Position numbers and translations under genes: made by a program. Shown here piece after piece: positions 29,217-37,779 of a DNA stretch of 64,000 nt (positions are counted from its first letter, which is position 1; each line of letters starts with the position of its first letter). The notes under the pieces are model-generated. The model had not been told where the DNA came from, searched no databases, and saw nothing but the letters and a program-made list of their open reading frames with translations. The stretch comes from DATJGR01 sp963812255 (lineage in GTDB: Bacteria > Pseudomonadota > Gammaproteobacteria > Pseudomonadales > Azotimanducaceae): the NCBI GenBank assembly GCA_963812255.1, contig CAWEUM010000005.1:930001-994000 (forward strand). The letters run 5' to 3'.

Positions 29217-30179
29217 ATGAAAGCCGCAGTCTACTATGAAAACGGCGCACCCCAGGTGTTCCGCTACGAGGACGTTGCCGATCCCACGTGCGACGCAAAT
29301 GGCATCGTCATCGCCGTTGAGGCCGTCAGCATCGAAGGCGGCGATGTACTGAACCGCGCCGGCGGCGCGCTGGTCACCAAGCCGCATGTGGTCGGCTACC
29401 AGGCTGCAGGTGTGGTGCGCGAAGTGGGACGCGACGTCACGTCGTTCAAAGTCGGTGATCGCGCGGTGACGGTTGCGCCGTTCGGCAGTCATGCTGCGCT
29501 GCGCGCGGTACCGGAAGCGACCGCTTGGCAGGTGCCAGCGGACCTCGACATCGCCCTCGCCGCTTGCGTGCCCATTCCATTCGGCACCGCGGACGACTGT
29601 CTGTTCGAGTTCGGTCGCCTGCAGCGAGGTGAATCGGTTCTAGTCCAGGGCGGCGCCGGCGGTGTCGGCCTCGCCGCGATTCAATTGGCAAAGCGTGCCG
29701 GCGCCAAGGTTTTCGCCACCGCGTCGTCCGACACAAAGCTCGACCGGCTGCGCGACTTCGGCATGGACGAAGGCATCAATTACGCGCGCGATGATCTGGT
29801 GGCCGAAGTGATGCGCGCGACCGACAAACGCGGCGTCCACCTGGTCGTCGATCCCGTCGGCGGCGACGTGCTCGCTCAAAGTCTGAAGGTCATCGGTTAC
29901 CGCGGCCGAGTCGTGACCGTCGGCAACGCGAGCCGCGGTCAGCGCACCTATGACGTCAGTTCGCTCGCCGCTCAGAATCAATCGATCACTGGGGTGTTTC
30001 TCGGTGCCGAGATCACCACACCGCGCGTTCGAAACATGATTGCCTCGCACTTGAAGGATCTTGCGTCGGGTGCACTGAAAGTCGTCATCGACAAGCAATT
30101 CCCGCTCCACGAGGCGGCCGCCGCACACGCATACATCGAAAGCCGCAACGCCTTCGGTCGAGTCGTTCTGATTCCCTGA
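29217..30179 (+). CDS. NADPH:quinone reductase-like zinc-independent MDR enzyme
   Basis: A 320-residue medium-chain reductase starting MKAAVYYENGAPQVFRYEDV. The NADPH site is VQGGAGGVGLAAIQLAKRAGA, followed by VDPVGGDVLAQSLKVIGYRGRVVTVG. Zinc-ligand cysteines are absent. Typical substrates are quinones or enones. The ATG at 29217 is used although the frame opens at 29106. It is followed after 21 bases by a methyltransferase gene. Confidence 0.9.
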   Translation: MKAAVYYENGAPQVFRYEDVADPTCDANGIVIAVEAVSIEGGDVLNRAGGALVTKPHVVGYQAAGVVREVGRDVTSFKVGDRAVTVAPFGSHAALRAVPEATAWQVPADLDIALAACVPIPFGTADDCLFEFGRLQRGESVLVQGGAGGVGLAAIQLAKRAGAKVFATASSDTKLDRLRDFGMDEGINYARDDLVAEVMRATDKRGVHLVVDPVGGDVLAQSLKVIGYRGRVVTVGNASRGQRTYDVSSLAAQNQSITGVFLGAEITTPRVRNMIASHLKDLASGALKVVIDKQFPLHEAAAAHAYIESRNAFGRVVLIP

Positions 30180-30200
30180 TCTTTGAAAACGGAGCACCCA

Positions 30201-31031
30201 ATGCAGACCAACGACAACGCAGCGCAGATCGAATTCTGGAACGGTGAAGCGGGCGTCATGTGGGCGAAGCGCCAACAACGCATGGACGCGTTGCTCGCAC
30301 CGATCACCGACGCGGCGCTGTCGGCATCCGGCGTCGAAGCAGGCGATTCGGTACTGGATATCGGCTGCGGATGCGGCGACACGTCGCTTCGCCTCGCCGA
30401 GCGCGGCGCCACGGTACTCGGCGTCGACATCTCCAGGCCAATGCTGGAGCGTGCCCGCGAACGCGCGAGAGCCGCGGGCGCGGCCGCGACGTTCGTCCTC
30501 GACGACGCTGCGCGGGCGTCCTTCCAACGCGACCGCGATTTAGTGTTCTCGCGCTTCGGCGTGATGTTCTTCGGCGATCCGATTGCGGCGTTCGCGAACA
30601 TTCGCAGCGCGCTGCGCAACGACGGCAAGCTGTGCTTCGTCTGTTGGCAACCGCCGCAGCTCAATGCGTGGATTTCGGTTCCGCTCGCGGTTGCACAACC
30701 GATGTTGCCACCACAGCCAACGCTCGACCCGCGTGCGCCGGGGCCATTTGCATTCGCCGATCCCAAATACGTGGACGAAATACTGACCGGAGCCGGATTC
30801 GGCGAGATTCACATCGACCCGCTGACGACGTCGCTCGTGTTGGGCAGGGACGTCGACTCGGCGCTGGAAATGGCCTGCGATGTCGGCCCCTTGAGTCGCT
30901 CGTTGGCGGAGATGGATGCGGCAGAACGTGCGCGCATCATTGCGGCTGTCCGCGAGCCGCTAGAAGCCAATCTGACCGCCGCGGGTGTCGCACTCGGCGC
31001 TTCGTGCTGGATCGTGCGCGCGGCGGCGTAA
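30201..31031 (+). CDS. Class I SAM-dependent methyltransferase
   Basis: A 276-residue enzyme with motif I VLDIGCGCGDTSLRLA, acidic GVDISRPML and the DLVFSRFGVMFF strand-4 region. It resembles UbiE/UbiG-like small-molecule methyltransferases that often begin EFWNGEAGVMWAKRQQRMD. The ATG at 30201 is preceded by CGGAG. Seventeen bases separate it from the carboxyltransferase gene. Confidence 0.86.
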   Translation: MQTNDNAAQIEFWNGEAGVMWAKRQQRMDALLAPITDAALSASGVEAGDSVLDIGCGCGDTSLRLAERGATVLGVDISRPMLERARERARAAGAAATFVLDDAARASFQRDRDLVFSRFGVMFFGDPIAAFANIRSALRNDGKLCFVCWQPPQLNAWISVPLAVAQPMLPPQPTLDPRAPGPFAFADPKYVDEILTGAGFGEIHIDPLTTSLVLGRDVDSALEMACDVGPLSRSLAEMDAAERARIIAAVREPLEANLTAAGVALGASCWIVRAAA

Positions 31032-31048
31032 TTTCCGTTGGAGTCAGA

Positions 31049-32599
31049 ATGAGCTGGAACGATGAGATCGACGAACTGCACCGGCGGGAGAGCCTGGCCC
31101 GGCAAATGGGCGGACCCGACAAAGTCGCGCGACAACACGAATTCGGCAAGCTGACGATCCGCGAACGGATTGCAGCAATAAGCGACGCCGGCACATTCCA
31201 CGAGATCGGCGCCTTGGCGGGCGTGGCCGGTTACGACGACAACGGCGAACTGCGCGAGTTCACGCCGTCGAATTTCGTCCTCGGCACGGCCGAAATCGGT
31301 GGCCGTCCAGTGATTCTCTCCGGCGATGATTTCACTGTTCGCGGCGGATCCGCCGATGCGTCGATCGCCGGCAAGCGGCAGCGCGCCGAGGGGCTCGCAC
31401 TCGAACTGCGGCTGCCGCACGTCCGGCTCGTCGACGGCATGGGCGGCGGCGGCTCGGTGAAGACGATCGAGACCGCAGGGCGCACGTACATTCCCCAACT
31501 CGGCGGCTGGGAAACCGTGGTTGCGCATCTGTCCGTGGCGCCATCGGTGTCGCTCGCACTGGGATCGGTCGCCGGCATCGGGGCTGCGCGCGTCGCGACA
31601 GCACACTACTCACTGATCGTACGCGACACCGCGCAGATGATGATCGCGGGTCCGGCGCTCGTCGATTGGGCGAAGCTCGGCGACGTGTCGAAAGAGGAAC
31701 TCGGCGCCAGCCGCATCCATACGCGCAACGGCGCGATCGACGACGAGGTGAGCAGCGAAGCCGAAGCGTTTGAGCGCGCCTCGACATTTCTGTCGTACCT
31801 GCCCACCAGTATCGATGAATTGCCACCGTTGACCGAACCGAACGATGATCCCACGCGCCGCGAGGAATTCCTGCTCGACGTGGTGCCGCGCGACCCACGC
31901 AAGGTCTACAAGATGCGGCCAATCATCGAGGCGGTCGTCGACCGCGGCAGCTTCTTCGAGATCGGCCGCGCGTGGGGCAAGTCGATCATCACGGGACTCG
32001 CCCGTCTCGATGGTGTACCGGTCGCGGTGTTTGCGGAAGATCCGTTCGTTTATGGCGGCGCGTGGACCGCGGATGCGTGCCGCAAACTGACGCGGCTGAT
32101 CGATCTGTCGTCGATCTTCCATCTGCCACTGGTGCATCTGGTGGACTGTCCCGGGTTTCTGATCGGCAAACAATCCGAAGAAGACGCGACGATCCGATTC
32201 GGGTCGCAGGCACTGGCGGCACTTGGTCAGGCGCCGGTGCCGTTCGTCAGCGTTGTGGTACGCAAGGCGTTCGGGGTTGCCGGCGCCGCGAATCACAAAC
32301 CGGGCAGCCACCATATTCGCGTTGCGTGGCCCTCGGGGGATTGGGGATCGCTGCCGATCGAAGGCGGCATCGAGGTAGCGTACAAGGCGGAAATCGCCTC
32401 GTCCGCGGAACCCGACGCACATCTAACGGCGATCAAGGCGCGCTTGAACCGGCTGCGTTCGCCATTTCGTACCGCCGAGTATTTCGAGATCGAGGAGATC
32501 ATCGATCCGCGCGACACGCGCTCGGTGTTGACACGATGGGTGCGACTCGCGCGCCGACGGCTGCGACCGGGCCCAGTAACATTCGGCTATCGGCCCTGA
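31049..32599 (+). CDS. Acyl-CoA carboxylase carboxyltransferase (beta) subunit
   Basis: A 516-residue crotonase-fold carboxyltransferase in two halves. Seen: DAGTFHEIGALAG, LVDGMGGGGSVKTIE, VAHYSLI-like acyl-binding segment, and in the second half VVDRGSFFEIGRAWGKSI and LVDCPGFLIGKQSEE. Family members carry propionyl-, methylcrotonyl- or geranyl-CoA. The biotin carboxylase/BCCP partner is not in the window, so it must be encoded elsewhere. ATG at 31049 with TTGGAG about 8 bases upstream. The tiny ORF and GFA gene that follow appear co-transcribed. Confidence 0.92.
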   Translation: MSWNDEIDELHRRESLARQMGGPDKVARQHEFGKLTIRERIAAISDAGTFHEIGALAGVAGYDDNGELREFTPSNFVLGTAEIGGRPVILSGDDFTVRGGSADASIAGKRQRAEGLALELRLPHVRLVDGMGGGGSVKTIETAGRTYIPQLGGWETVVAHLSVAPSVSLALGSVAGIGAARVATAHYSLIVRDTAQMMIAGPALVDWAKLGDVSKEELGASRIHTRNGAIDDEVSSEAEAFERASTFLSYLPTSIDELPPLTEPNDDPTRREEFLLDVVPRDPRKVYKMRPIIEAVVDRGSFFEIGRAWGKSIITGLARLDGVPVAVFAEDPFVYGGAWTADACRKLTRLIDLSSIFHLPLVHLVDCPGFLIGKQSEEDATIRFGSQALAALGQAPVPFVSVVVRKAFGVAGAANHKPGSHHIRVAWPSGDWGSLPIEGGIEVAYKAEIASSAEPDAHLTAIKARLNRLRSPFRTAEYFEIEEIIDPRDTRSVLTRWVRLARRRLRPGPVTFGYRP

Positions 32600-32601
32600 C
32601 C

Positions 32602-32751
32602 ATGCTCAGCTTCGAGCAACTCGACGGCCGTATTCTCCCCGATGGCACGGCGGATCTGAACTGCGTCGATCGCCCGCGAATGATGATGACGCACACGTTT
32701 CTGCGAGACGACAATGCCCGCCACACGAAACATACTGGATACCATCTATGA
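32602..32751 (+). CDS. Small 49-residue ORF, function unknown
   Basis: It starts two bases after the carboxyltransferase stop and ends in an ATGA overlap with the GFA gene, so its position is exactly that of a translationally coupled operon member. The product is polar, has Met and His clusters (RPRMMMTHTF, HTKHTGYHL) and matches no family I know. It could also be only the link that lets ribosomes reach the GFA start. Confidence 0.4.
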   Translation: MLSFEQLDGRILPDGTADLNCVDRPRMMMTHTFLRDDNARHTKHTGYHL

Positions 32752-33602
32752 CAACCGGTACCTGTTTGTGCGGCGGCATCCGCTTCAGCCTGGATGGTCC
32801 GTTCCAGATGATGACACACTGCCACTGCTCACGTTGCCGCAAGCACCACGGCAGCGCATTCGCGACGTTCGTCGGCGCGCCCGCCGCCGGATTCGAGTGG
32901 CTATCCGGCAGAAGCGATATCTCAACGTGGAACGCGGCCAACGCAATGCCGCGCCACTTCTGTCCAATCTGTGGTTCGGTCGTGCCCGCCGCTGACGATC
33001 CGGGTGAGCTGCGCTTCATTCCCGCGGGCAACCTGATCGAAGACTGCGGCGTGAAACCAGAAGCGCACATCTTCGCTGCATCGAAGGCCCCCTGGTACGA
33101 CATCGCCGATTCAGTCGCGCAGTTCGCCGCGGCGCCTCCAGGCTACGACGACCCCAACATTGCAACCGAGGCGCGCGAGCCGGCATCGAAGGACGCCATC
33201 AGTGGAAGTTGTCTGTGCGGCGCGGTGCGTTTCCAGGCCGATGGCGAACCGATCGTCATGGTCAACTGTCATTGCTCGCGCTGCCGGCGCGGACGCAGCG
33301 CTGCGCATGCAACCAACCTCTTCGTCGGCCTGGACCAGTTTCGCTGGACGCACGGCGAAGCGCACGTAAGGGTGTTCGATCTGCCCGGCGCCGAACGCTT
33401 CGGTACGAACTTCTGCCGGATCTGCGGCAGCGACGTGCCGCGGCATTCGCCGAAGATTGGCCGCGTGAACATCCCCGCAGGTTGTCTCGATACCGATCCC
33501 GGAATTCGTCCGGGCTATCACATATTCGTCGGCTCGAAGGCACCGTGGTACGACATCAGCGACGCGCTGCCGCAGTTTCAGACGATCGCGCCCGCTCGTT
33601 GA
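32748..33602 (+). CDS. Tandem GFA (CENP-V/glutathione-dependent formaldehyde-activating) domain protein
   Basis: A 284-residue protein made of two full GFA domains. Each has the zinc pattern CxCG...CHCSRC...CxxCG: domain 1 TCLCGGIRF, THCHCSRCRKHHGSAF, FCPICGS; domain 2 SCLCGAVRF, NCHCSRCRRGRSA, FCRICGS. Single-domain proteins of about 130 residues are the rule, so this is an internal duplication. The family was linked to S-hydroxymethylglutathione formation, but that activity is disputed for many members. Confidence 0.9.
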   Translation: MTTGTCLCGGIRFSLDGPFQMMTHCHCSRCRKHHGSAFATFVGAPAAGFEWLSGRSDISTWNAANAMPRHFCPICGSVVPAADDPGELRFIPAGNLIEDCGVKPEAHIFAASKAPWYDIADSVAQFAAAPPGYDDPNIATEAREPASKDAISGSCLCGAVRFQADGEPIVMVNCHCSRCRRGRSAAHATNLFVGLDQFRWTHGEAHVRVFDLPGAERFGTNFCRICGSDVPRHSPKIGRVNIPAGCLDTDPGIRPGYHIFVGSKAPWYDISDALPQFQTIAPAR

Positions 33603-33650
33603 TTCTGGTTCGTCGATCCGCCGGGAAGCCGGCCTCACACATCTGCACCT

Positions 33651-33690
33651 AAATATTCCTTGACAGTTATATATCTGTATTGGAATATTT
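33651..33690. promoter_or_regulatory. Operator palindrome overlapping the promoter of the ArsR gene
   Basis: A 40-bp palindrome with perfect arms AAATATTCC / GGAATATTT (33651-33659 with 33682-33690) and an inner ACAG/CTGT plus TATATA core on the same centre. A perfect -35 TTGACA (33660-33665) sits inside it, and a poor -10 (GAATAT, 33683-33688) follows at 17 bases. A bound repressor would block the polymerase. This fits autoregulation by the ArsR protein encoded just downstream. Confidence 0.65.
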
Positions 33691-33694
33691 CGTC

Positions 33695-34033
33695 GTGAAG
33701 TCCAACACCAACGCATTCGCGACGCTCGCGGACCCCAAACGTCGCCAGATTCTCGATGCCGTACGCGACCGGCCTGCCACTGTGTCGTCACTGGTCGAGC
33801 TGCTGGGAATCAGTCAGCCTGGTGTCTCCAAACACCTCAAGGTCCTACGGGAAGCAAATCTCGTGCGCGTCCGCGCAGACGGTCAGAAGCGCTGGTACGA
33901 GTTGAACCCCGCACCGCTCTCCGAACTCGATGCATGGCTCGAACCCTACCGGCAGTTCTGGGCCAAAAGCTTCAATCGGCTGGAAACACAGCTGCGCGCC
34001 GGCGCCAAGAGCAACCACAGGAACAAACCATGA
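33695..34033 (+). CDS. ArsR-family winged-helix repressor
   Basis: A 112-residue regulator. It begins NTNAFATLADPKRRQILDAV, the recognition helix is ISQPGVSKHLKVLREANLV and the wing is VRVRADGQKRWYELN. No CxC metal site is visible, so it belongs to the non-metal group usually paired with SRPBCC proteins. A TTG at 33680 is possible but lies in the operator. The GTG at 33695 sits about where transcription should start, so the mRNA may be leaderless. It overlaps the next gene by ATGA. Confidence 0.88.
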   Translation: MKSNTNAFATLADPKRRQILDAVRDRPATVSSLVELLGISQPGVSKHLKVLREANLVRVRADGQKRWYELNPAPLSELDAWLEPYRQFWAKSFNRLETQLRAGAKSNHRNKP

Positions 34034-34584
34034 CCACGAGCCACCGTGACCTCGCCACAAACATGCAGGACGGCGTGATCGGCCGCGACGAATCCGGACG
34101 CGCCTGCATTTGTTTCGAACGATTCTTCAACCATCCGGTCGCAGACGTCTGGCGCGCCATCACCGATCCCGGAGAAGCGCGGGGGTGGCTCGGTTCTCTG
34201 GAACTCGAGCCCTGGGTGGGTGGCCGCATCGCCTTCCAATTGGACGGTACCGAGGAAGATGGATTTGTCACCGAGGGCAGGGTGACCGCATTTTCGACTC
34301 GGCAGCTACTCGCCTGCTGGATCCATGTCGAGGGAAGCGCGGATCCCGTTCATCGACATCTGCTGTGTTTTGAACTGCATCCGGCAGACGCAGGTACCCT
34401 ACTCAAGTTCACCCATACCTTTGCAGCAAACGAACGGGCGAGCAACTCGATCGTTTGCGGGTGGCACAACAAGCTCGAGCAGATCGCGAACACGGTAGCC
34501 GGTCACCCGACAGATTGGAGTCGCTGGACGCGCGACAGAGTCATCGAGCTGTACTGGCACTACCGCAACAAGCCGCGCACGTGA
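34030..34584 (+). CDS. SRPBCC (AHSA1-like) domain protein
   Basis: A 184-residue START/Bet v1-fold protein: FERFFNHPVADVWRAITDP at the N-terminus, WLGSLELEPWVGGRIAFQ, and LLKFTHTF in the last strand before the long C-terminal helix. This is a hydrophobic-ligand fold. Coupled by ATGA to the ArsR repressor, the common arrangement in which the regulator senses the same ligand. Ligand unknown. Confidence 0.87.
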   Translation: MTTSHRDLATNMQDGVIGRDESGRACICFERFFNHPVADVWRAITDPGEARGWLGSLELEPWVGGRIAFQLDGTEEDGFVTEGRVTAFSTRQLLACWIHVEGSADPVHRHLLCFELHPADAGTLLKFTHTFAANERASNSIVCGWHNKLEQIANTVAGHPTDWSRWTRDRVIELYWHYRNKPRT

Positions 34585-34592
34585 AGGCCCGC

Positions 34593-35252
34593 TCACCGAT
34601 TCGGCTGATCGCGCGCCTGTTCCTGCTCGAGTTCTCGTGCCCGTTCGATGAACCGCACGAGCACCTCGCTCGACTGCGCGCCCGGAATCGCATAACCGCT
34701 TGGCAACACGAAGCACGGCACACCGGTCACGCCTGATTCGTATGCGTCCTGCACCAGCGCACGGACGTCGTCGATACCCTCCTCGCCGCGGAGCATCGCC
34801 ACCGCCGCGTCGCGGTCAGCACCGACCGACGCCGCGGCGTCGGCCAGCACGTCGACGTCCCCCAGGTCACGCGCGTCGCAGAAGTAATAACGGAAAAGCG
34901 TATCCATCAGCTCATGCTGCGCCGGACCTGGCCCGATCCAATCGACGAGACGATGGCCGTTCAAGGTGTTCGGCACGCGCTTGATCGCCGCGTAGTTGAG
35001 TTCGAGCCCCACCCCACGCGCTTCGTCCACGATCGCCGACGGCGTGGCACGCTTCGCCGCATCGTCACCGAAACGCGCCCGCATGAACGTCGCGCGATCG
35101 ACACCTTCCATCGGCAATTGCGGATACAACTGAAACGGCCGCCAGCGGGGCGTCAGGTCGGCGCCGACCGGCGAGGCGAGCACCGCATCGAGGCGGCGCT
35201 TGCCGATGAAACACCACGGACAGATCAGATCCGAAACGATATCGATGTTCAT
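34593..35252 (-). CDS. DsbA-family oxidoreductase (FrnE/2-hydroxychromene isomerase-like)
   Basis: A 219-residue thioredoxin-fold protein without a signal peptide, thus cytoplasmic. Active site SDLICPWCFIGKRRL (CPWC at 11-14) and the cis-Pro loop GVTGVPCFVL match FrnE proteins. The frame opens at 35315, but the ATG at 35252 begins the first beta strand. Convergent with the SRPBCC gene and divergent from the dehydrogenase at 35315. Confidence 0.9.
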   Translation of the reverse strand: MNIDIVSDLICPWCFIGKRRLDAVLASPVGADLTPRWRPFQLYPQLPMEGVDRATFMRARFGDDAAKRATPSAIVDEARGVGLELNYAAIKRVPNTLNGHRLVDWIGPGPAQHELMDTLFRYYFCDARDLGDVDVLADAAASVGADRDAAVAMLRGEEGIDDVRALVQDAYESGVTGVPCFVLPSGYAIPGAQSSEVLVRFIERARELEQEQARDQPNR

Positions 35253-35314
35253 ATGTCTGGTCTCGCACGTCGATTGCACGGAGTATAGGTAAATCGGAAC
35301 TCGGAGACAGGGCA

Positions 35315-36349
35315 ATGCAGGTTGGACTCGTCACCGGCAAACACACGCTCGAACTGCGCGACATGCCGCAGCCGACGCCGGCACCGGGCAAAGCCGTCGT
35401 CGACATCGTGTACTGCGGTATCTGCGGCACCGATCTGCACGCCTACCAATCAGGCGAACCCTACAACCCGGCGATCTGTGGCCATGAGTGGATCGGCCAC
35501 GTCAGCGCCCTCGGGGGTGGTGTCACGTCGGTTCGCGAAGGTGATCGTGTTGCGATCGGCGCGGCGGCCGCATGCGGTGCATGCGCCACGTGCCGCCGCG
35601 GCGATGCGGCGCATTGTGAGACCGCGTTCGCGGGCATGATCGGCGTCGGCCCACTTGCAGCGGCGCATGGTGGTTTCGCGTCGGCGATCGCATTCGACGC
35701 GAGCCGGCTGTATCAGGTCGATCGCAGCATCGACGACATCGACGCCGCGATCCTCGAACCGACGACCGTTGCCGTGCACGCGGTGCGTCGAACCGATATC
35801 AGGCTCGGCGACAGCGTCGTCGTGCTCGGCGCAGGCCCGATCGGTCTACTGGTCATGCAGGCGGCGCGCGCGGCTGGCGCCGGCACCGTGGTGCTTGTCG
35901 AACCACAGCGGAGTCGCCGCGAACTCGGCGCCACACTCGGCGCGGACAAGCTGATCGACCCGGCCACGGTCGACGCGGCCGATGCGATCAACGCGCACAT
36001 CGGCGCGCAAGGCGCCGACGTCGTGTTCGAGTGCGCGGGCATTCCGCAGACCATCGAACAGTCCGTCGCACTGGTCCGGCGTGGCGGGGTGGTCTCGTTG
36101 GTCGGCGTGCCGAGTCGTCCAGCCGAGATTCAAGCTGCACAGTGGCTCATCAAGGAAGTCCGATTGACAACGTCCCTTGCCTATCGGCGCGAAGAATTCG
36201 AGATTGCGCAGGGTCTGGTCGCCGATGGCCGAATTTGCTGCGCGGCACTGCATACCTCGACGGTTTCTCTGGGTGCGCTCGATGACGCCTTTGCGCGGCT
36301 CGCGGATGCACCGCAGGAAGTCAAAATTCTGGTGGATCCGCGCTCATGA
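35315..36349 (+). CDS. Zinc-dependent medium-chain alcohol/polyol dehydrogenase
   Basis: A 344-residue enzyme. Catalytic zinc ligands are in CGICGTD (C37) and CGHEW (H57). Structural-zinc cysteines follow in ACGACATCRRGDAAHC. The NAD(P) site is VVVLGAGPIGLLVMQAARAAGA. It resembles 2,3-butanediol, sorbitol and threonine dehydrogenases. Substrate unknown. GGAGACAGGG lies just upstream of the ATG. It stands alone, divergent from the DsbA-like gene. Confidence 0.9.
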   Translation: MQVGLVTGKHTLELRDMPQPTPAPGKAVVDIVYCGICGTDLHAYQSGEPYNPAICGHEWIGHVSALGGGVTSVREGDRVAIGAAAACGACATCRRGDAAHCETAFAGMIGVGPLAAAHGGFASAIAFDASRLYQVDRSIDDIDAAILEPTTVAVHAVRRTDIRLGDSVVVLGAGPIGLLVMQAARAAGAGTVVLVEPQRSRRELGATLGADKLIDPATVDAADAINAHIGAQGADVVFECAGIPQTIEQSVALVRRGGVVSLVGVPSRPAEIQAAQWLIKEVRLTTSLAYRREEFEIAQGLVADGRICCAALHTSTVSLGALDDAFARLADAPQEVKILVDPRS

Positions 36350-36459
36350 AAACCTGAACGCAAAATGCGGCATCTTTGCGGCGTGAACACTTGGACCGGT
36401 CCAGCCGCCGCGTGAGGCTTCAGCCACCCGAAACATCAACCGGCACGCCTACTGCTCAC

Positions 36460-36699
36460 CTACCAGACGCGCGCCTCCGCATCGGCGCGACAGGCCCTGA
36501 GCAGTTCCAGCTTCGCGTAGCCATCTAGGCTGATACCGCCGCGTGACGTCATGTTGTTTTCGATCACGCAGTTGTACGCCAAGCGGCTTTCCTGATGCCG
36601 TTTGATCTCAGCAAGCGATCCAGTGGGCGGGTTCGACTGGCAACCGATGGCGGTTGCGGCAACCAAAGTCAATGGCAGGCTGGAGCGGATTGCACGCAT
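36460..36699 (-). CDS. Small putative lipoprotein
   Basis: A 79-residue protein from the ATG at 36699, preceded by GGGAGAG seven bases upstream. The frame opens at 36723. The signal ATAIGC is followed by Gln-Ser-Asn, consistent with a lipid-modified Cys despite Ala at -3. The mature part has two more cysteines (NCVIENN and RACRADAE) that could form a disulfide. Family not recognised. Confidence 0.62.
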   Translation of the reverse strand: MRAIRSSLPLTLVAATAIGCQSNPPTGSLAEIKRHQESRLAYNCVIENNMTSRGGISLDGYAKLELLRACRADAEARVW

Positions 36700-36786
36700 G
36701 GCATCTCTCCCGACGAAAGACATGCAGAGTGAGCGCCGATCAGCCGCGCCTGTCCAGTGCTTTTTGCACCGTCCTCCTTCTGGCGA

Positions 36787-37779
36787 TCATTCATAACTGA
36801 GGGAATCGGTCCGACCGCCAAAAACGTGATACGCGAACAGCGTATAGCCGATGATCATCGGCAACGTGACGCCGATGCCTACCAGCACAAACTCCAACGA
36901 CTCGGTCGCCGCAGCGGAGTCCCAGATCATCAGCTTACCCAGCACGATGTACGGAAAGATGCTGAATGCCAGACCGATGGCTGCCATCAGACAGATCAAC
37001 GCGAGCGCGGCAAATACAAGCCAACCATAGTGCGTTCTGATCACGTCGGGACGGCGAAGCAACCAGAAGATACCGGCGAAACAGAGTCCGCAGGACACCG
37101 GGATCGGCAATAGGCCGATCGCGTTGGGCAGCGAAAACCAGCGCGCCGCAATGTCATGACTCACGATCGGGGTTGCAATGGACACGAACAACAGCGCCAG
37201 GCCCATTGGAAACTGCGCGATCCTGCCCCAACGAATCGCCTTATCCAGCAACTCACCGTTCGCCTTGATCAACAACCACGCCGCACCCAACATGACGTAC
37301 AGCGACGGCAGCGTGATCGCAATCAACACCGAGAACAACCTGGAGAGCGGCGCATCGCCCAGCCCGGTAATGTAGTCGCCGAGCATCCAGCCCTGCGCCG
37401 CGGCCGCGGTCAATGAACCCACGAAAAATACCGAATTCCACAGCGACTTTTTGTCATCGCCGGCTTTCACCCGCAGGTCGAACGCCACGCCACGCATCGT
37501 CAGACCAATGAGCATGACTGCAACGGGCACGTACAATGCCGTCAGGACCATCCCATAGGCTTGCGGAAATCCGATCAGCAGCACGCCGATTCCCAACACA
37601 ATCCAGGTTTCGTTCGCATCCCAGAACGGACCGATTGCGGCAATCATGGCATCCTTTTCGTGCTCGGCCGCCAGCGGCAGCAATATGCCGATGCCGAGGT
37701 CGTAGCCATCCAGGATCACGTAGACCAACAGCGCGATCCCCATGATGCAGACGAAGACGAATGGCAGCCAGTAAGCCAT
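36787..37779 (-). CDS. cydB: Cytochrome bd-type quinol oxidase subunit II
   Basis: A 330-residue membrane protein with eight to nine helices. LDGYDLGIGILLP at the N-terminus and IGPFWDANETWIVLGIGVLLIGFPQAYG are the CydB signatures. It pairs with CydA to reduce O2 to water with ubiquinol. The ATG at 37779 overlaps the cydA stop (TGATG). The frame continues further 5' within cydA and is not used. No CydX-like ORF follows, as expected for the CIO type. Confidence 0.95.
   Translation of the reverse strand: MAYWLPFVFVCIMGIALLVYVILDGYDLGIGILLPLAAEHEKDAMIAAIGPFWDANETWIVLGIGVLLIGFPQAYGMVLTALYVPVAVMLIGLTMRGVAFDLRVKAGDDKKSLWNSVFFVGSLTAAAAQGWMLGDYITGLGDAPLSRLFSVLIAITLPSLYVMLGAAWLLIKANGELLDKAIRWGRIAQFPMGLALLFVSIATPIVSHDIAARWFSLPNAIGLLPIPVSCGLCFAGIFWLLRRPDVIRTHYGWLVFAALALICLMAAIGLAFSIFPYIVLGKLMIWDSAAATESLEFVLVGIGVTLPMIIGYTLFAYHVFGGRTDSLSYE

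Noticed and set aside
30260..31048. N-terminal extension of the carboxyltransferase frame
   Set aside because: It runs out of frame through the methyltransferase gene and is Arg-rich. The family start is at 31049.
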